From: Sialis fuliginosa
Lineage: Eukaryota; Arthropoda; Insecta; Megaloptera; Sialidae
DNA length: 64,000 bases
Assembly: GCA_961205875.1 (NCBI GenBank)
Contig: OY540811.1
Span: 22,871,248-22,935,247, forward strand
Direction: 5' to 3'
Shown: positions 34,543 through 47,600 of the stretch, in pieces
How positions within the stretch are numbered: the stretch's first letter is position 1
Layout: each line of letters opens with the position of its first letter
The notes under the pieces: model-generated
What the model was told of the DNA's origin: nothing
Seen by the model: only the letters and a program-made list of their open reading frames with translations
Databases searched by the model: none
Position numbers and translations under genes: made by a program

Positions 34543-37164
34543 ACACATCTATTTTTCGTCTAAATGTACTGGACTAAATACCACAATATAACAACATATA
34601 ATTTCAATATAACTCAAAACCACTACTATTGTACAATATTGTCCATAGAATATTTCTGATTCATTAAATCTCACATCAAATATTTGATGCAAAATGCACA
34701 TCTGATGTACATAGTCCAGAAATCGGATTAGCGCGGTACGTGATATATTACCGAACGTGTACTGATTGTAATACGCGCGGCTTTGTCCGGCAGTGCGAAG
34801 CCATTGTCCCGTATACAGGCTCTGGATCAGGCACGGACATTGTAGAGAAGTTTTGTATAATTATATTGACAATATTTATCACGATAATAGTTTACAAGAA
34901 AAAATAGTTTGTTCTCATGGAGTCATGTTGAGCGTTTTTCAATGTGTACATTTTGGTAATTAATTAAAGTTCTTGTTTCCCACAAACCGAATAAAATATA
35001 AACAAATATTAAATAGAAATTAGAGAAATTATTTCATTTTAAGACCATGCACTAGGAATAGAGCCGGATGAGGGAAAGAAGCTATTTAAAAATTGGACTG
35101 CTCCAAAACCTTGTTTATGACTTTTACGTAAAATAAATAATAATTATAACAAAGGAAACTCTTTTTAAAAGATGTCCACTGAAATAAACTGAGATAACGA
35201 CAAAAAACACCCAGATTACATTCAGGAGCTAAAAATCATTTTCTTTAATTTTCCATTTTTGGAGAAGGTATTTTTATTTTGAAATAATTAAATTCAAATT
35301 AAAATGGCAAGTAAACGGTAAATTAGTTTCTTATCGTTTTTATATATTTTATTACATAATTACTAGTAGATTTAAAATAACAAATTATTTCCGCGGACCG
35401 CCTGCCTTTAAACTGAAATATCCGGATTTTCAGGATTTTATGAGGTAGCAGGAGCTATAGTTTACAGTCGTAGACCCTCGTTTCTTTATAATATTTTTGA
35501 ACATAATTATCATTGAGTTTTCTATTTTTATCTTTAGCATTCAATGATACTAACAGCCCAAAAAAAATTCAAATTATTGGCCGCGATTTTGTATTGGGGT
35601 CAAATATTGAAAAAAAACGTATCCTACATTTCTGTACGTAATAAATAAATAATAAGTATTTATTAATAGTCTGACTCTGAACTTGTGCTATTAACACCAC
35701 TTTAAATCTAGAAAACCCGGAGATTTTCAATTTCATGTGTGAAAAATTTCTTTGAAAAAATTACGAAAAATATGACATGATTGTAAACTTTCTGAACGAA
35801 GAAAACCACAGAAAAAAAAGATAAGCTAACTGTACCAGTAATTAACCAATATTTCAATCGTCAAAAAAAATCCTGTATCAATCAAAAAACGCAGCGTTTG
35901 CCTGCCTGAAGCCGGTTCTGGTGAACGAGTTACAGTTAAACCACAGTTCTCTGTAAAAGTATAATCTTCTCAGTCTTTATATAAATATTATACATATAAA
36001 CTAAAAATATCGGCGTAGATGAAAAATCATTAAAAGTTTATGCTGATTGCATAAATTTTGTACCGATCTTTCCGGTTAATTCTTTTTTTTCAAATAAACT
36101 ATTCATTCGATAGGAATGTCAATATCCATGTTCAATGACCTCAATCATCTTACAATTAATTTAATATATGTTACATTATATATCTACACCTAATGATTGT
36201 TTACACTAACGACAGTAGGTATAATATCATACATTTGAATGTAACTCAACGTCAAATTTTGTATTGACCGGAACAACGGCTTTACGCTACCCGGTACCTC
36301 CACGACCTACAGCGGACACATCCGCACAGTCGATACAACTGGTCCCTACACTGCCGCATATTAATATCGCATCCCTGTTGTTTCATTTCATGCACAAATC
36401 CATGACTAAATGAAGGATTACCTCGTGCATGTACAAATTAACCTAAATTTTAACCCAATCATTTAGAAATTAATCAGATACACATTATTATTTCCTATAC
36501 GTAGTTAGTGTGTAAAATATATTATTATGTTAAATCGAGAAAACATGGAAATAATATAATGGAATTATTTCACTCCATTTGGGAGGGTCGTGAAGAAAGT
36601 TCCGGCTCTCAAATACTTATCATATTTAAAATAAGTACACCTTCTAAACCGTTTCTTGTGATGGATAATGTTAAAACTGAAAGTGCTTGGTGTACGTACA
36701 TATAGGTATATGTTCCATTTTAATAACTTTATATGAACTTTTTTATATGTCTCTATAATATGCGGGCTTTGTATTTTGCTGCCCTTTGGCGTTTGTTAAT
36801 ATTTTAGTTTATTATTCAGTAATATTACAAAGTTAAAGCATTTCTTGTACAACCTCTAATCAAGACATGTACTTCTTTGAAAGAATAATTAAAATTACGT
36901 AAGTATATAGTAAAAAGGTTATTATAATTTATAAAAAGTTAATTTATTTAATTCTTTTCCCTCTAGCACTCTAGCTTATCCACTAATATTCATAAAAAAA
37001 GTTAAAATAGGAAATTTATTTAGATAAAGTATATTTTAATAAATAATTAAATAGATAAAATGTTGGGTTATTTAACATCGTATACATTCGCTCTTGCAAA
37101 TATTAAATATATATAACTATACTTTATAAATAAATTATTTGTTGCAATAAAATAACATCTATAC
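34543..37164. other. Spacer with GC-richer patches at 34720-34850 and 36250-36380
   Basis: The first patch (TACGCGCGGCTTTGTCCGGC) and the second (CGGCTTTACGCTACCCGGTA) have short open frames but no convincing splice pairs. Both might be regulatory or old exons. The rest is AT-rich with nothing recognised. Confidence 0.3.
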
Positions 37165-37845
37165 GAGCAGAAGGGTGTGATAAAAGTCTGGAAACGGTCA
37201 AATATCTCGAAAACGAAACGTTTCTGAGAAAAATATTTCGGACCAAAGTGGTAGGGTTTTGAAAGTTCTATTCAATGATCATATCCGTTTGACCTTACGA
37301 TGAGGGGTCAAGGCCAACATGATTTTTCACCACACAGTGGTGACGTTTCCTAAGCACTACTTTATGAACTATTTTTATTGAGAATTATCTCATTTATGAG
37401 CATTAGAATTTACAGTGCCGCCAGCATTGAAATTATTTATATGTACCAAAAACTACGAAATACTACATAAATAGTATTGACTGGGGTTGACCATTTTGTA
37501 ATATCCCAAAAAAAAACATGTCAACGGGTTTTTGGTACATTTTTGGTACATCCTGGATAATTTTAATGCTGGCGGCACTGTAAATTCTAAAGCTTATAAC
37601 TGAGACAATTCTCAACAAAAATAGGTCATCAAGTAGTGTTTTGGAAACATCTTACTGTCATATGTGTGATAAAAATGGGATATTCCATTTATAAAAATCA
37701 TGTTGGCCTTGACCCCTCCACTCTAGGTCAAACGGATATGATCATTAAATAGAACATTTAAAACCCCACATCTTTGGTCCGAAACATTTTTCTCGTTTCG
37801 TTTTCGCGAAATTTGACCGTTTCCAGACTTTAATCACACCCTGTA
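37165..37845. mobile_element. Foldback MITE with TACAGGGTGTGATTAAAG end (about 680 bp)
   Basis: GGGTGTGATAAAAGTCTGGA and ACGGTCAAAT at the left are mirrored by ATTTGACCGTTTCCAGACTT and TAATCACACCCTGTATA at the right. Inner pairs such as ACAGTGCCGCCAGCATT and AATGCTGGCGGCACTGT, and AACATGATTTT and AAAATCATGTT, continue to the centre near 37490. The left tip is eroded (CAGAAGGGTG). The right tip is followed by TA. It has the same structural type as the element at 32094 but different sequence. It is non-coding. Confidence 0.85.
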
Positions 37846-37864
37846 TATAATATAAAGAGAGAAG

Positions 37865-38072
37865 TCCTGAGTGACTTGCTCATCAACGCTCAGCCAAAAT
37901 CCATGGACATAGAAACATAAAACTGTACAGATGTTTTTTTTTATTACGTTCAAGCATCCACAAATAATTGAACTCTAACCTTATAATAGGTACAAACTAT
38001 TTCAAAAATTTTATAAATGTTCACAAAAACAAGTACAACGCGGATGAAGCCGCGGGCAGGCCGTTATCTAAT
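37865..38072 (+). repeat. Insect dispersed repeat with GAAGCCGCGGGC tail
   Basis: GACTTGCTCATCAACGCTCA, GCCAAAATCCATGGACATAG, AAACATAAAACTG and the end ACGCGGATGAAGCCGCGGGC follow the order of a very common insect repeat whose copies read '...CATCAACGC...CCTGGACCTAGAAACTTGAAATT...GGGCGAAGCCGCGGGC' (from memory). It is about 200 bp, degenerate and non-coding. Confidence 0.6.
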
Positions 38073-38442
38073 ACATACCATAATTAACAGTAAACGTATG
38101 TCCAAATGAGAGCAAATTATAGTCACGTAATTATAATCAACAACTGAACAAAAAAATGGGGAAGTAAACGGAAGAGCACATGTAGGAATTCATACGTTGA
38201 CAAATTTACACAAGACTCGTATGACATAATAACAACACCCACCAACGACCACAAAAAATAATAACAGATGCGACATAGAGATGATATTCACCGAATGGAG
38301 CAAAACAGCGCAGATACGTGTATGGAAGAATATTAAATAGGGTAAATGTGCCAATATCCAATTACAAACAATAGTTACTTATTCTTAACTTTAGTAGCAA
38401 AACTGTGACATTTTTGATGTATTAAAATTTTATTTGATTTAA

Positions 38443-39107
38443 GGGGGCAGACCCAGTTGGGACTTCCAAAAAAAGCTCTTTTTTAGGATTTTTTTTGGCC
38501 ACGCACACAGAAAATATTGTAATTTTTTTATGGCAAAATATTAAAAAATAAGTGGGATACAGCAAAGTTGAGAGGGGTCCAAAAAAAAGTGTTTTGCCGT
38601 GATCACTACTGCTCGTCACTAGATCATCTGAAATAAAAATAAATAAAAGGGATCATTAGCTAATGACATAATGCTCCGGATGGACGAAGGGATTTGAAAT
38701 TTTTTGAATTTTCACAAAATGGCGGATGTTGAAAGTCAAAGTTCTTTATTCGACTAAAATTTCAATCGCATTTTCAGCTATAAAAAAAAATAATCGTCCA
38801 AAAAAAATCTTTCGTCCATCCGGAGGACAATTATGTATGGAATAAGTGAGAAAAATTTCAAACCGATCGGCAAAGCCGTTCTCAAGTTACAGTGATCACC
38901 GACTTCGAAAACATGGTTTAGAGAAAAACGCGTTTAAAGTTTTGAGTACGATTTACATGCAGATAAAAATTTATTTTGGAACTTACACTGAATCGTCTAT
39001 GGACAGGACATTTGTCTGAAATTTTCAGAGAATACTTTTGGAATATTCTACTTTGAGAAAATGCAAAAAAAATGGATTTTTTCAAAATTCTAAGTGGGTC
39101 TGCCCCC
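38443..39107. mobile_element. TTAA-flanked MITE (665 bp) with GGGGGCAGACCCA ends
   Basis: TTAA precedes (38439-38442) and follows (39108-39111) the inverted termini GGGGGCAGACCCAGTTGG and CTAAGTGGGTCTGCCCCC. A TTAA target suggests a piggyBac-type mobiliser. A TTA/TAA target (PIF/Harbinger) is the alternative. Inside, CCGGATGGACGAAGG and CTTTCGTCCATCCGG are a second inverted pair (about 38676 and 38808), and AAACCGATCGGCAAAGCCGT occurs. Minus-strand open frames in it (38422-38619 and 38918-39154) do not resemble a transposase. Confidence 0.8.
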
Positions 39108-39504
39108 TTAATTCTACTGTCAATTTTTGAGATGTTGGCAATTGACTGACACATAATATATAATAAAGATATTTACTTAAAATTTGGAAAAATAACAATT
39201 AAATCTGCATCGCTTATAGTGCACTACAAATACAAGTAGAGGTTATTAATCATGCCTTGTATGTTCAGCCCACCTTGCTTTTAACTTTATAAACACTTTT
39301 AGAACAAAGCAAGATGAGCTAATGTATATGTATGTCAGGTCCCATAAGTTTTAATTACTTTTTTAACATAACTAGAAGCGAAATCAAAAGGTGAGCTGAA
39401 CAGATACACGACATCGCTTTTACAATGAAGCCAACTAGCTACATTCATATTTTTCTATATAGACAATACTTATATTATTTTTATATCATAATATTTTCAT
39501 TATA

Positions 39505-39748
39505 CACTAGTACCTCTATAAGTCGAATAACAAAACAAACGGAAAACAAGAGGTTTCGACTTATAGTGGTTTAACATTTATATTAAGTGTTGTCAAATTA
39601 TAAAGTTAGCAAAACCATAACTTTTGAGTTATAGAGAGTGTAGAGGGATCGTACTTCGTGTGATAGACGTTTTGTGGCATGAAGGAAGGGAATATAACGA
39701 ACAATTTCTTCAATTTATATAGAATTTCGACTTATAGATTTTCTACTG
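39505..39748. mobile_element. TA-flanked MITE (244 bp), pogo/Tigger-like ends
   Basis: CACTAGTACCTCTATAAGTC and GACTTATAGATTTTCTACTG are inverted ends of the CAGTAGAACCTCTATAACTCG type. TA flanks both sides (39503-39504 and 39749-39750). A third, internal TTTCGACTTATAG copy lies near 39556. It is non-coding. Confidence 0.7.
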
Positions 39749-39804
39749 TATGTATGTATGTATTTTCAACAATTAAAAGCAAAATCGACTTAAGTATAAA
39801 CTAA

Positions 39805-40567
39805 CAAGGGGACACTATATCTAGGGAAGTTGGGATTTCAGTCAGCTTTGGAGAGGTGAATCTAGACCAAAAATAAGGAGACACGTGTTTGAGAACTCAT
39901 CTGGGCAGCCCCTATTAGTAAAGATATTAAATTTTGAAAATTGGTATAAATATAAATATATAAAAATAAATAATTAGCCGTAAATAATTTAATTATAAGG
40001 CCAAAAAGGAAAAAAAATAGAAATAATAATATTTTCAATAGTATAAGAAGACCGATAATTTATTTGAATGAAAAAATTTAAATAAAAGTAAAAAATAATT
40101 TATTTAGGTATCAAATAAATTTGATTAATTGAAATATATTTTTAATTGGTAATAAAAATAACATCATAAATTTCAACCCAAAAAACATATATTATCGATA
40201 TGTTTACATAAAATGTATAATGTATAAATAGCAAGTAGTGGTAATCCATATGTAAACAAAATAAAAAGTAAGAAACAATTGAAAATAAAAATAAAAATTA
40301 TATTGTACAGGGTACGAGATTCGAACCTATGTTCTTTGAATAATAAGTCGGCGCTCTACACCCACGGCCATTGAAGGATTCTTAACGTAGATGCTTATTA
40401 CAGTACATAAGAGCTTAAGAAAATATACCAATTTTCAAAATTTAATATCTTTACTTATAAGAGCTGCCCAGATGAGTTCTCGAATACGTGTCTCCTTATT
40501 TTTCGTCTAGATTCACCTCTCCAAAGCTGACTGAAATCCCAACTTCCCTAGATATAGTGTCCCCTTG
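39805..40567. mobile_element. PIF/Harbinger-like MITE (763 bp) with tRNA-like block
   Basis: TIRs of about 140 bp begin CAAGGGGACACTATATCTAG on the left, with their mirror image at the right (CTAGATATAGTGTCCCCTTG). TAA flanks both ends (39802-39804 and 40568-40570), the TWA target of PIF/Harbinger elements. The arms (39805-39949 and 40424-40567) are about 95 percent alike. The interior carries one tRNA-like block on the minus strand (40310-40372). The same interior recurs at 62913-64000, where both arms carry the block, so this copy has probably lost part of its left arm. No transposase is present. Confidence 0.85.
40310..40372 (-). ncRNA. tRNA-like block with B box (inside the Harbinger-like MITE)
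   Basis: On the minus strand GTGTAGAGCGCCGACTTAT is followed by ATAGGTTCGAATCTCGTACC. The GGTTCGAATC part is a canonical B box/T-arm and GTAGAGCGCC resembles the second half of a tRNA D arm. The acceptor stem is not intact and the anticodon arm is unclear, so this is a tRNA-derived putative Pol III promoter and not a working tRNA. Confidence 0.6.
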
Positions 40568-40570
40568 TAA

Positions 40571-42639
40571 GTGGTCTATTTCTATTCTGTAGATCCTTTA
40601 CAATGTATAAGGAAATGTTGGGCGAAATTTCATATTGTCCAGGAATATACAAACCATCCTGGAAACATTAAATATCGTATGATATTTAATAGGAATAGTA
40701 TTCAAATCGTGTTTATAATTATTATAAATGTGTGAAAATTCATATGAAGTGAATCAATACTTGTTATATATTTACATTCCTGTGTTTATAAAAACATGAG
40801 TTTACCATCTGGGTGATATTAGATGTTGGATATTTGAAGGTTGAATCGTTGCAGAAGATTATTTAAAATTTTATTATTAACATATTGTCTTCAATACAAA
40901 TAAACGCAAATAATAAAAACTAATTTTAAAATGACCAGGTCCCTGGGCATACTTCCAAAAACAATCAAACTAATAAAAATGTATTTTAACTCGTACAGTG
41001 TAAATGTAATGCTATTTAAATATTAAGATATATATTATAAACCAAGAATGACAATATTACCAGGATAACTGTAATAAGTGCGTCGAGATTTTTATATATA
41101 AATAAATAAATAAATGATTTTTTTATGTTAAATAAAGGCCGTTTTTTATTTATTTATAATATTATTTATAAGTAATATAAAATATATTTAAATATAAAAA
41201 ATCTAAAAAATAATAAATGAAAATCGTATGTGCATGTATAATGTATATTCAAACATCCCTTAATGCTTAATAATGCAAAAAATTAAAACGAAAAATTCGT
41301 TCGACAAAAAATCCACCATACCATATAATTTTAATTGTACAGGAACACAAAACAGTTTGAACAGTTTATTGCATATTGGGTCGTTATGGCACATAAAATT
41401 TTACTGTATGCGAAAATAATAATTTTAATCTACCCTGTGATCTACGTAGCAATATCCAATATTCCAATAAAGTTTTATATTAATACTTTTTTTATTTTGC
41501 CATTTTAATCCGATATTTTTACTTTATTACAGGTACACTTTAGTTTAGTATATGTGTATAGTATATATATTATATCACTTATATAATTCAGTTAAGCTTG
41601 AGGTGTTCCAAAAGATTACCACTATGCTGTAAATAATTGAATATGTTTTGGATAAATTAATGATAATATCATATGAATACAATCAAATTTTATTTAATGA
41701 ATATAATATTTTTATTTCCAAATTCAATTCTAATTTCTTTTTTTGTTTCAAAACTATAGATAACAATATCAATCGTATCGAAAGTTACTAACAATAAGTT
41801 CGTAAAACACACATAAAAAAGACATGGAATTCCTAGAGATCATATTCAATGATATTAATTGACCTTTCGGAAAAATATGAAACAACGATAGAGTTAATAC
41901 ATAGATACAAAAAAACGAAGCGTTCACGACTCAAAGTAACTAACTCCAGACTTTCCCAATTTTCTCATTTTAATACCAGATTACTTCATTAGTAAGGCAC
42001 TTTTTCAAATATAACAATACAATGAATTACCAACAAATTATAAACCATTTGTGTATCTCATAAATAAAAGTGTCTATATCTCTGTTTATAATATTATGTT
42101 ATTGTGTAAAAAAATATAAATTATATACGTTTTTCGAATGTAATTTTTAATAAGTAATTTCCAAATAAATGAAAGCCATATCAATGTTTTTCACAGAACT
42201 AAAAGATCACGATAAATTAAGTAATTGTCATATAACTATTAAAACAAGACCAATTAACAAACTATGGTTATAAATGACGAAAGTGATGACAAAAAAACTA
42301 TTATAATCACCCTATGAAATCATGATTTATTTTGTGTTAAACTGGACCATAGTACATAATTACAATGGCAACAATGAACACTGATGTTATTATTGGCCAA
42401 TTTCATTTCGTTGATGTTTAAATAATGAAAAATGAACGAAAAAAAACTATTGCTACATTTTAGAGATACTTTATATGTGCTATTTTATATACATATTCAT
42501 ACCTTACTTATTTCATTGTTTACATACTTTGCAAAAACATTACGAATATTTAAAATTTATAACATTTTACTGTCAAATGTCTCGGTTCGTGAAGAAAAAT
42601 AAATATTAACAATTCTTTTAGACTACTCAGAGCACTGCA
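40571..42639. other. AT-rich DNA, nothing recognised
   Basis: No frame, TIR or RNA gene was found. Confidence 0.4.
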
Positions 42640-43102
42640 TATACCGAGTGGATTTTAAAAAATGTATCCTGTACTATAAAAATCACACAGATTTTCACTA
42701 CATAATTCCGTTTTACGTAATTATGATCAAATACAAAATAATTTTAAACTACCCTCTGTTATTGTGAAATACATAAAAATTTTAATTTATATATTATTTT
42801 GTTTTTTAACATAAATATTGATCAAATATGTGTTAGTTAAGGTTTAAATTGAAACTCGACTTCTTAGATTTTATGACAGAAAAACCAATACAATTTTAAA
42901 TCGACCTAATAAATTTGTCCATTCGCACTTCTAATACAGGTATTTTTGATGTACTTTAAAAAGTTGTGATTTTAGTACAGAAAACTAGACTGTATAATAC
43001 TTTAAGATGTCTGAAGTTTCTGTAGTTTATAATGCTAGGTCTAAAATCTAGAGTATTATGATGTCAAAGAGTAGACGTTTCTTATTGATTCACCCGGTAT
43101 AT
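42640..43102. mobile_element. Possible TA-type MITE, TATACCGRGTGRATY ends
   Basis: TATACCGAGTGGATT at the left and GATTCACCCGGTATA at the right are inverted with about two mismatches in 15. The interior is AT-rich. The ends are short and there is no second copy here, so the call is tentative. Confidence 0.35.
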
Positions 43103-44156
43103 AATTCTCATTATTTAGTAATCTCTCAACCTTTTTTGTCAAAGCTAAAAATGAACAGTTATTTTTTAATTAATAAATATTTACTTCAGTTTCTATTTTG
43201 TAATTTTCTTTAACATTTTCCTTGTTTGATCCAATTAAAGAACTAATATTGTATACTTAAAACATATTATATTAAGTATATGAAATAAGCATATTCATAG
43301 TTCATCACGTTCACTGATTGGTCTACTATAAACATATTATAATACTATTATAAAAAAGAAATTAATTTACCAAGACGTTAGTTATCAATGATCCGTAAAA
43401 TAAGTTCCCCAACTCAATAACATACACAAAACAAAAAACTGACTAATTCCACACCAGTTATTACAAAACACACAATTAAAAAGAAAACCTTTAAATGTTA
43501 TAGAAGAAACATTGAATATAAGCAATAAATAGAAACGAAAATAAAAACGAAAAGGAATCAATATACTCAGATAATTAAAATAGACGTGGACAACAAAAGA
43601 GTTTAATGTAATTTACTTTTAAAATTGAATTGTCTAACCATCCTTGACGGTTCTAATCTCTTTAGAAGTGTTGGCCGATACTTTTCAACCTTTACAATGA
43701 AAGTAAATGTGGCATAAAAATTTCGTGACCTTTCAAGTCACTATGAAGATCAGTGCAAAATTTGACCTTCAAGTACTAAATAAGTCAATAACATAATGCA
43801 TATAAAATACATTAATTTTGTAGATAATATCGCACAGCAGTGTAATAATTATTTTATGCATGGACTGCAATAAAATAAAATAAAATTTAAAATAAGCAAT
43901 TTCACGGCTTTTTTAATCGCAAACCAAGAAAATGTTTTTAATATATTTTTAAATATATTCTTAAAATACTTATGTTTGCCACAACAAAACAATAAATATA
44001 TGTATGTATTTTTAAAACTATAGTTTTAATAGTTTACTTTATAAGTTCAGTTTTAATTTAACAGAACTAACAGTACAAAAGTGCATTATTTCTTTTCCTA
44101 AGATCAGACATTTTTATAAATGAGGAGGTGAGTTACAAAACTCAATCGTTCCATAT

Positions 44157-44272
44157 AAAAAAATCGAGATGTCAGTCAATTTTGAAAGAATTGTTATGAT
44201 TAAACGAGTTTTGCTCAAAAGTGACATAACAATACCAAAATTTATTTCAAAATCCACTGACATCTCGATTTG
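44157..44272. repeat. Short inverted repeat (about 116 bp)
   Basis: AAATCGAGATGTCAGT at the left pairs perfectly with ACTGACATCTCGATTT at the right. Inner TTTTGAAA and TTTCAAAA also pair. It is either a tiny MITE or a chance-retained hairpin. A donor-like GTGAGT just upstream (44126) is not supported as an exon edge. Confidence 0.6.
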
Positions 44273-44308
44273 CGATACCATAGATTTTCTTATTTCATTA
44301 CCTTACTA

Positions 44309-44660
44309 AAGGCTCTTTTAGACGGTCAGTTTAGTCGTCCGTACTGTCTCAGTTTCAGTCGAACTGTCCGTTTTTGTATGTGTAAAAACTAAAAACTGTA
44401 CCGGAGACGCATAACTGACAAGATGGCTAGATCTGTTTGTTTCATTTCAGTTCTTAGATTTCTTATGTATAAACAATCACATCAGTTCTCTTGAAAGTCT
44501 ATTTCAGTGTACATGTGCAACTAGTACACTGAACAGAGAACTAAAAGAACTGGGAAACGAGAACAGAACGGATCGTGTAAACTCCCGGACACACATAGGA
44601 AAAACGGACAGTTCGACTGAAACTGAATTGAGAGCTGTACTGACCATCTAAACGGGCCTT
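44309..44660. mobile_element. TIR element (352 bp), hAT-type end AAGGCCCGTTTAGA
   Basis: AAGGCTCTTTTAGACGGTCA at the left is mirrored by TGACCATCTAAACGGGCCTT at the right. CAGTTTCAGTCGAACTGTCC and GGACAGTTCGACTGAAACTG form a second strong pair further in, so the arms run about 80 bp. CAGTTCTC/GAGAACTG motifs fill the interior. No exact TSD is seen. It is non-coding. Confidence 0.75.
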
Positions 44661-47600
44661 AAGAAACATACTATACAACAATATATAGAAAACTAATAAA
44701 TACAAAAGTATTTATTTGAATTCCTCAATTAAATCCGAATATTACTCCTTACTTCAATTTTTTACTTTTTTTATTTTTTTAGTCTACTAAGAAAAAAAAC
44801 CTGAATTTGTAATTTTGTTAAAATATAAATAATTCCTAGAATACTCAACACTTAAACGCTTTGAACTGACAGACTACCTTAAAGTTTATAAAATATTTCA
44901 TAAAAATGGATATAATATACATATATATCTACAAACAAATAAATTGTTTAGTATTCGTTTTTTAAACATGAATTGTTTATAATTATGTATTTAATAACAT
45001 TTCATTCAAAAACATGCACACATCTTAAATTTAAAATATTTAAATATAAACGTGGTTTAATATTATTAAATATACATATTACACAATTTGTATATTTTCA
45101 TTAATATACCTACACCGACATGTAATATAATAATATGTAATCAAATTAGGTAAAATGTTTACTACCTACTTTATGTTATACATATATATAATGTTAACGT
45201 TGTTATATACTTTAGAAACTAAAGATGCATACATAATTTTAATTTAACGTAGGTAATACATATTTTCATATTTTTGTGATTCGTTTTGAGTTTATCAGAA
45301 TAACTGCATCGGACAACTAATATTAAAGACATATTTACATAGTAGGTAATATTAATAAGTTGAATGAGATATTAAAATATTTTTTTGTTATTTTTTTGTT
45401 ATTTCTTGAATATTATAATTAATTATTATAAGAAGTGCATACTAGTATAGTAACATATAGCTAAATTAGTTTTTAATTTTGTTCAATTCGATATATTAAT
45501 TTTTTTGTTTACTTGCTGTTAGTCACTTTAATCCTAATTAAAACATTTTCATCTAGCCCAATTTTCATAAGATTTTTATTGGTAGTAATTTACTTATAAT
45601 TGATAAAATATAATAGTTTATCTTAATATTACAACTATATAAAACCTTTTATATTAAAACAACAAATAATACATATTAACTATATACCGAACGTGCATTT
45701 TTACACATATTTTACATGACTTTAAAAATAGTAATTTTTCAATATTTCAACGATGATGCCTTGGAAATGCATAATGTCACGTACCGTAAATTGGAGTAAA
45801 ATTACATCTTGTCAAGATACTTATTCTTTGAGATATATGACACACATTTATTGTTAGCATTTCTTTAGACATGGACATTGGATTATTGTACAGAAAAATG
45901 TACAGACTATCACTGCTTGTAAAAAGAATAAATAAATTACAGTTTTGATAAAATAGATAATTGAAGAAAAACATCATAATTGCTACTTTATTAGTTCTTT
46001 CCTTATCATAGAGATAGTATTTAATATTTTTATCATACCCAGATATAAGACTTAATTTATTTTGTGACTTAGACGTTCTATCTAATATTAGTATTATTAG
46101 TAATATGTCTACTTTTAAAACAGCTATTATTAACGATGCTAGAATCTTTTTTGTTTCAATTACTGTGTAGTTAATGATTAATATTTTTTTATTAGTTTTT
46201 AAGTAGTTGTTTAAATTAATTGAACAATTTTAAATTATACTTTATGTTTAACAAAGATCTGCAAGTTTATGACAATCTACCACATCGTACATTAAAAGAA
46301 GGTATTCTGGTAACTGCAGTAAATAAAACGACAAGTAATAAAATAACAACAAATTAAAAATGTTTGACATAAAATATTGCATACCTAACCCAACAAGTAC
46401 GTATGTGGATATTTCTGCTCTTACAATAGTTTCTTCTTTTCCGAATGACACAAAAATCACACAAAACAAACAGTAACACCGGAAAACCCACTCACAAAAA
46501 TATAAAAACTTAATATTAGTCAGAATAATACTAAAATTAATAAAAACGCTGCCGTTGACATAAGAAAACATTAACATATACTGCCATATTAATTTAATGT
46601 ATCTTCAGGTGATACTCCAGCCATCTTGTGGAGAGAAGCGTAACTACAGATCTGTACAGCCGCTGCTGTTGGGAGGTAATGTTTGAATTCTGCGCGGGAA
46701 ATTGAAGATAGATATTTTATTATATTGAATTATATCAAATATTTATCCCAATTTTGTTTATATTCTGTCAGTTGTAATACATCATAATTCATTTCTGAAC
46801 CATAATATTTTTATTCAAAACGTATAACTAACAATTTCTCTTCAAATTAAATTATCTTATAATTAATTTCTACCACATAAAGTTAAAAATAAATTCATCA
46901 ATATCATTTTCTATTTATAAAAAAAAATATCCAAAATCACTTTGTTCAATCTTTTATATTGTTTTATTTAATATTATTTTTAACACAAAAAATGTTCTAT
47001 TTTTAAACTTCTATAAAAAATAATTTATATTTATATCTACTTACGGTTATTAAGTTTTATCAGTATATTATGTATTATAAAAGTAATTAAATAGATTGTT
47101 TAAATTTAATAAAAATTAATTTATAATAAACTTTTTTATATTTTATTACTTTATTTATTTATTTCATTAATTTTTTAAATGTATGTTATAGTACATAGGT
47201 AAGTAGTTAAATATGTTACTCTGGCTAAGGAACCATATATGTAAGTATTTAATCATAGTTATCTTAATTTTTGATTTATTATTTTTACATAATTTTATAA
47301 AAGTAAAGTAAGTATTTTTAATTTATTTATCGAATGTATTATATTAAACAAACAAATACTAATTCGATAAGTTACTTTTTATTATTACAAACGCAGAAAA
47401 AATATTTTCTGTAATTGGAGTATTATATGTATTTTTGAGCGTATCGGGAAACAGTATTTTGGGGGGAAATGTCGATAAAAATAACAATACTTCTCTATGG
47501 CAATCTAATATCAGAGAAAGCATTTTCATCAGTATAATATTCCCTTTGCAGCATAGATACCATAAAACGTCTTGATTTCGTCTCGGAATTGCAGTTTGCA

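Noticed and set aside
34780-34910. Plus-strand open stretch after TTTGTCCGGCAG ending in a hydrophobic segment
   Set aside because: The acceptor pyrimidine tract is poor, and the hydrophobic tail is expected from AT-rich codons (Ile/Phe).
36250-36420. Cys/Arg-rich minus-strand frame (GCDINMRQCRDQLYRLCGC)
   Set aside because: It is about 50 codons long with no signal peptide, no splice pair and no family match. The cysteine spacing alone is not evidence.
40310-40372. A functional tRNA gene
   Set aside because: The B box is good, but the acceptor stem does not close and the anticodon arm is unclear. It is repeated inside a transposon, so it is tRNA-derived, not a tRNA gene.
44126-44131. GTGAGT donor after TTTCTTTTCCTAAGATCAG giving a 20-bp microexon
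   Set aside because: It is too short to judge by frame, and such pairs are expected by chance in this composition.
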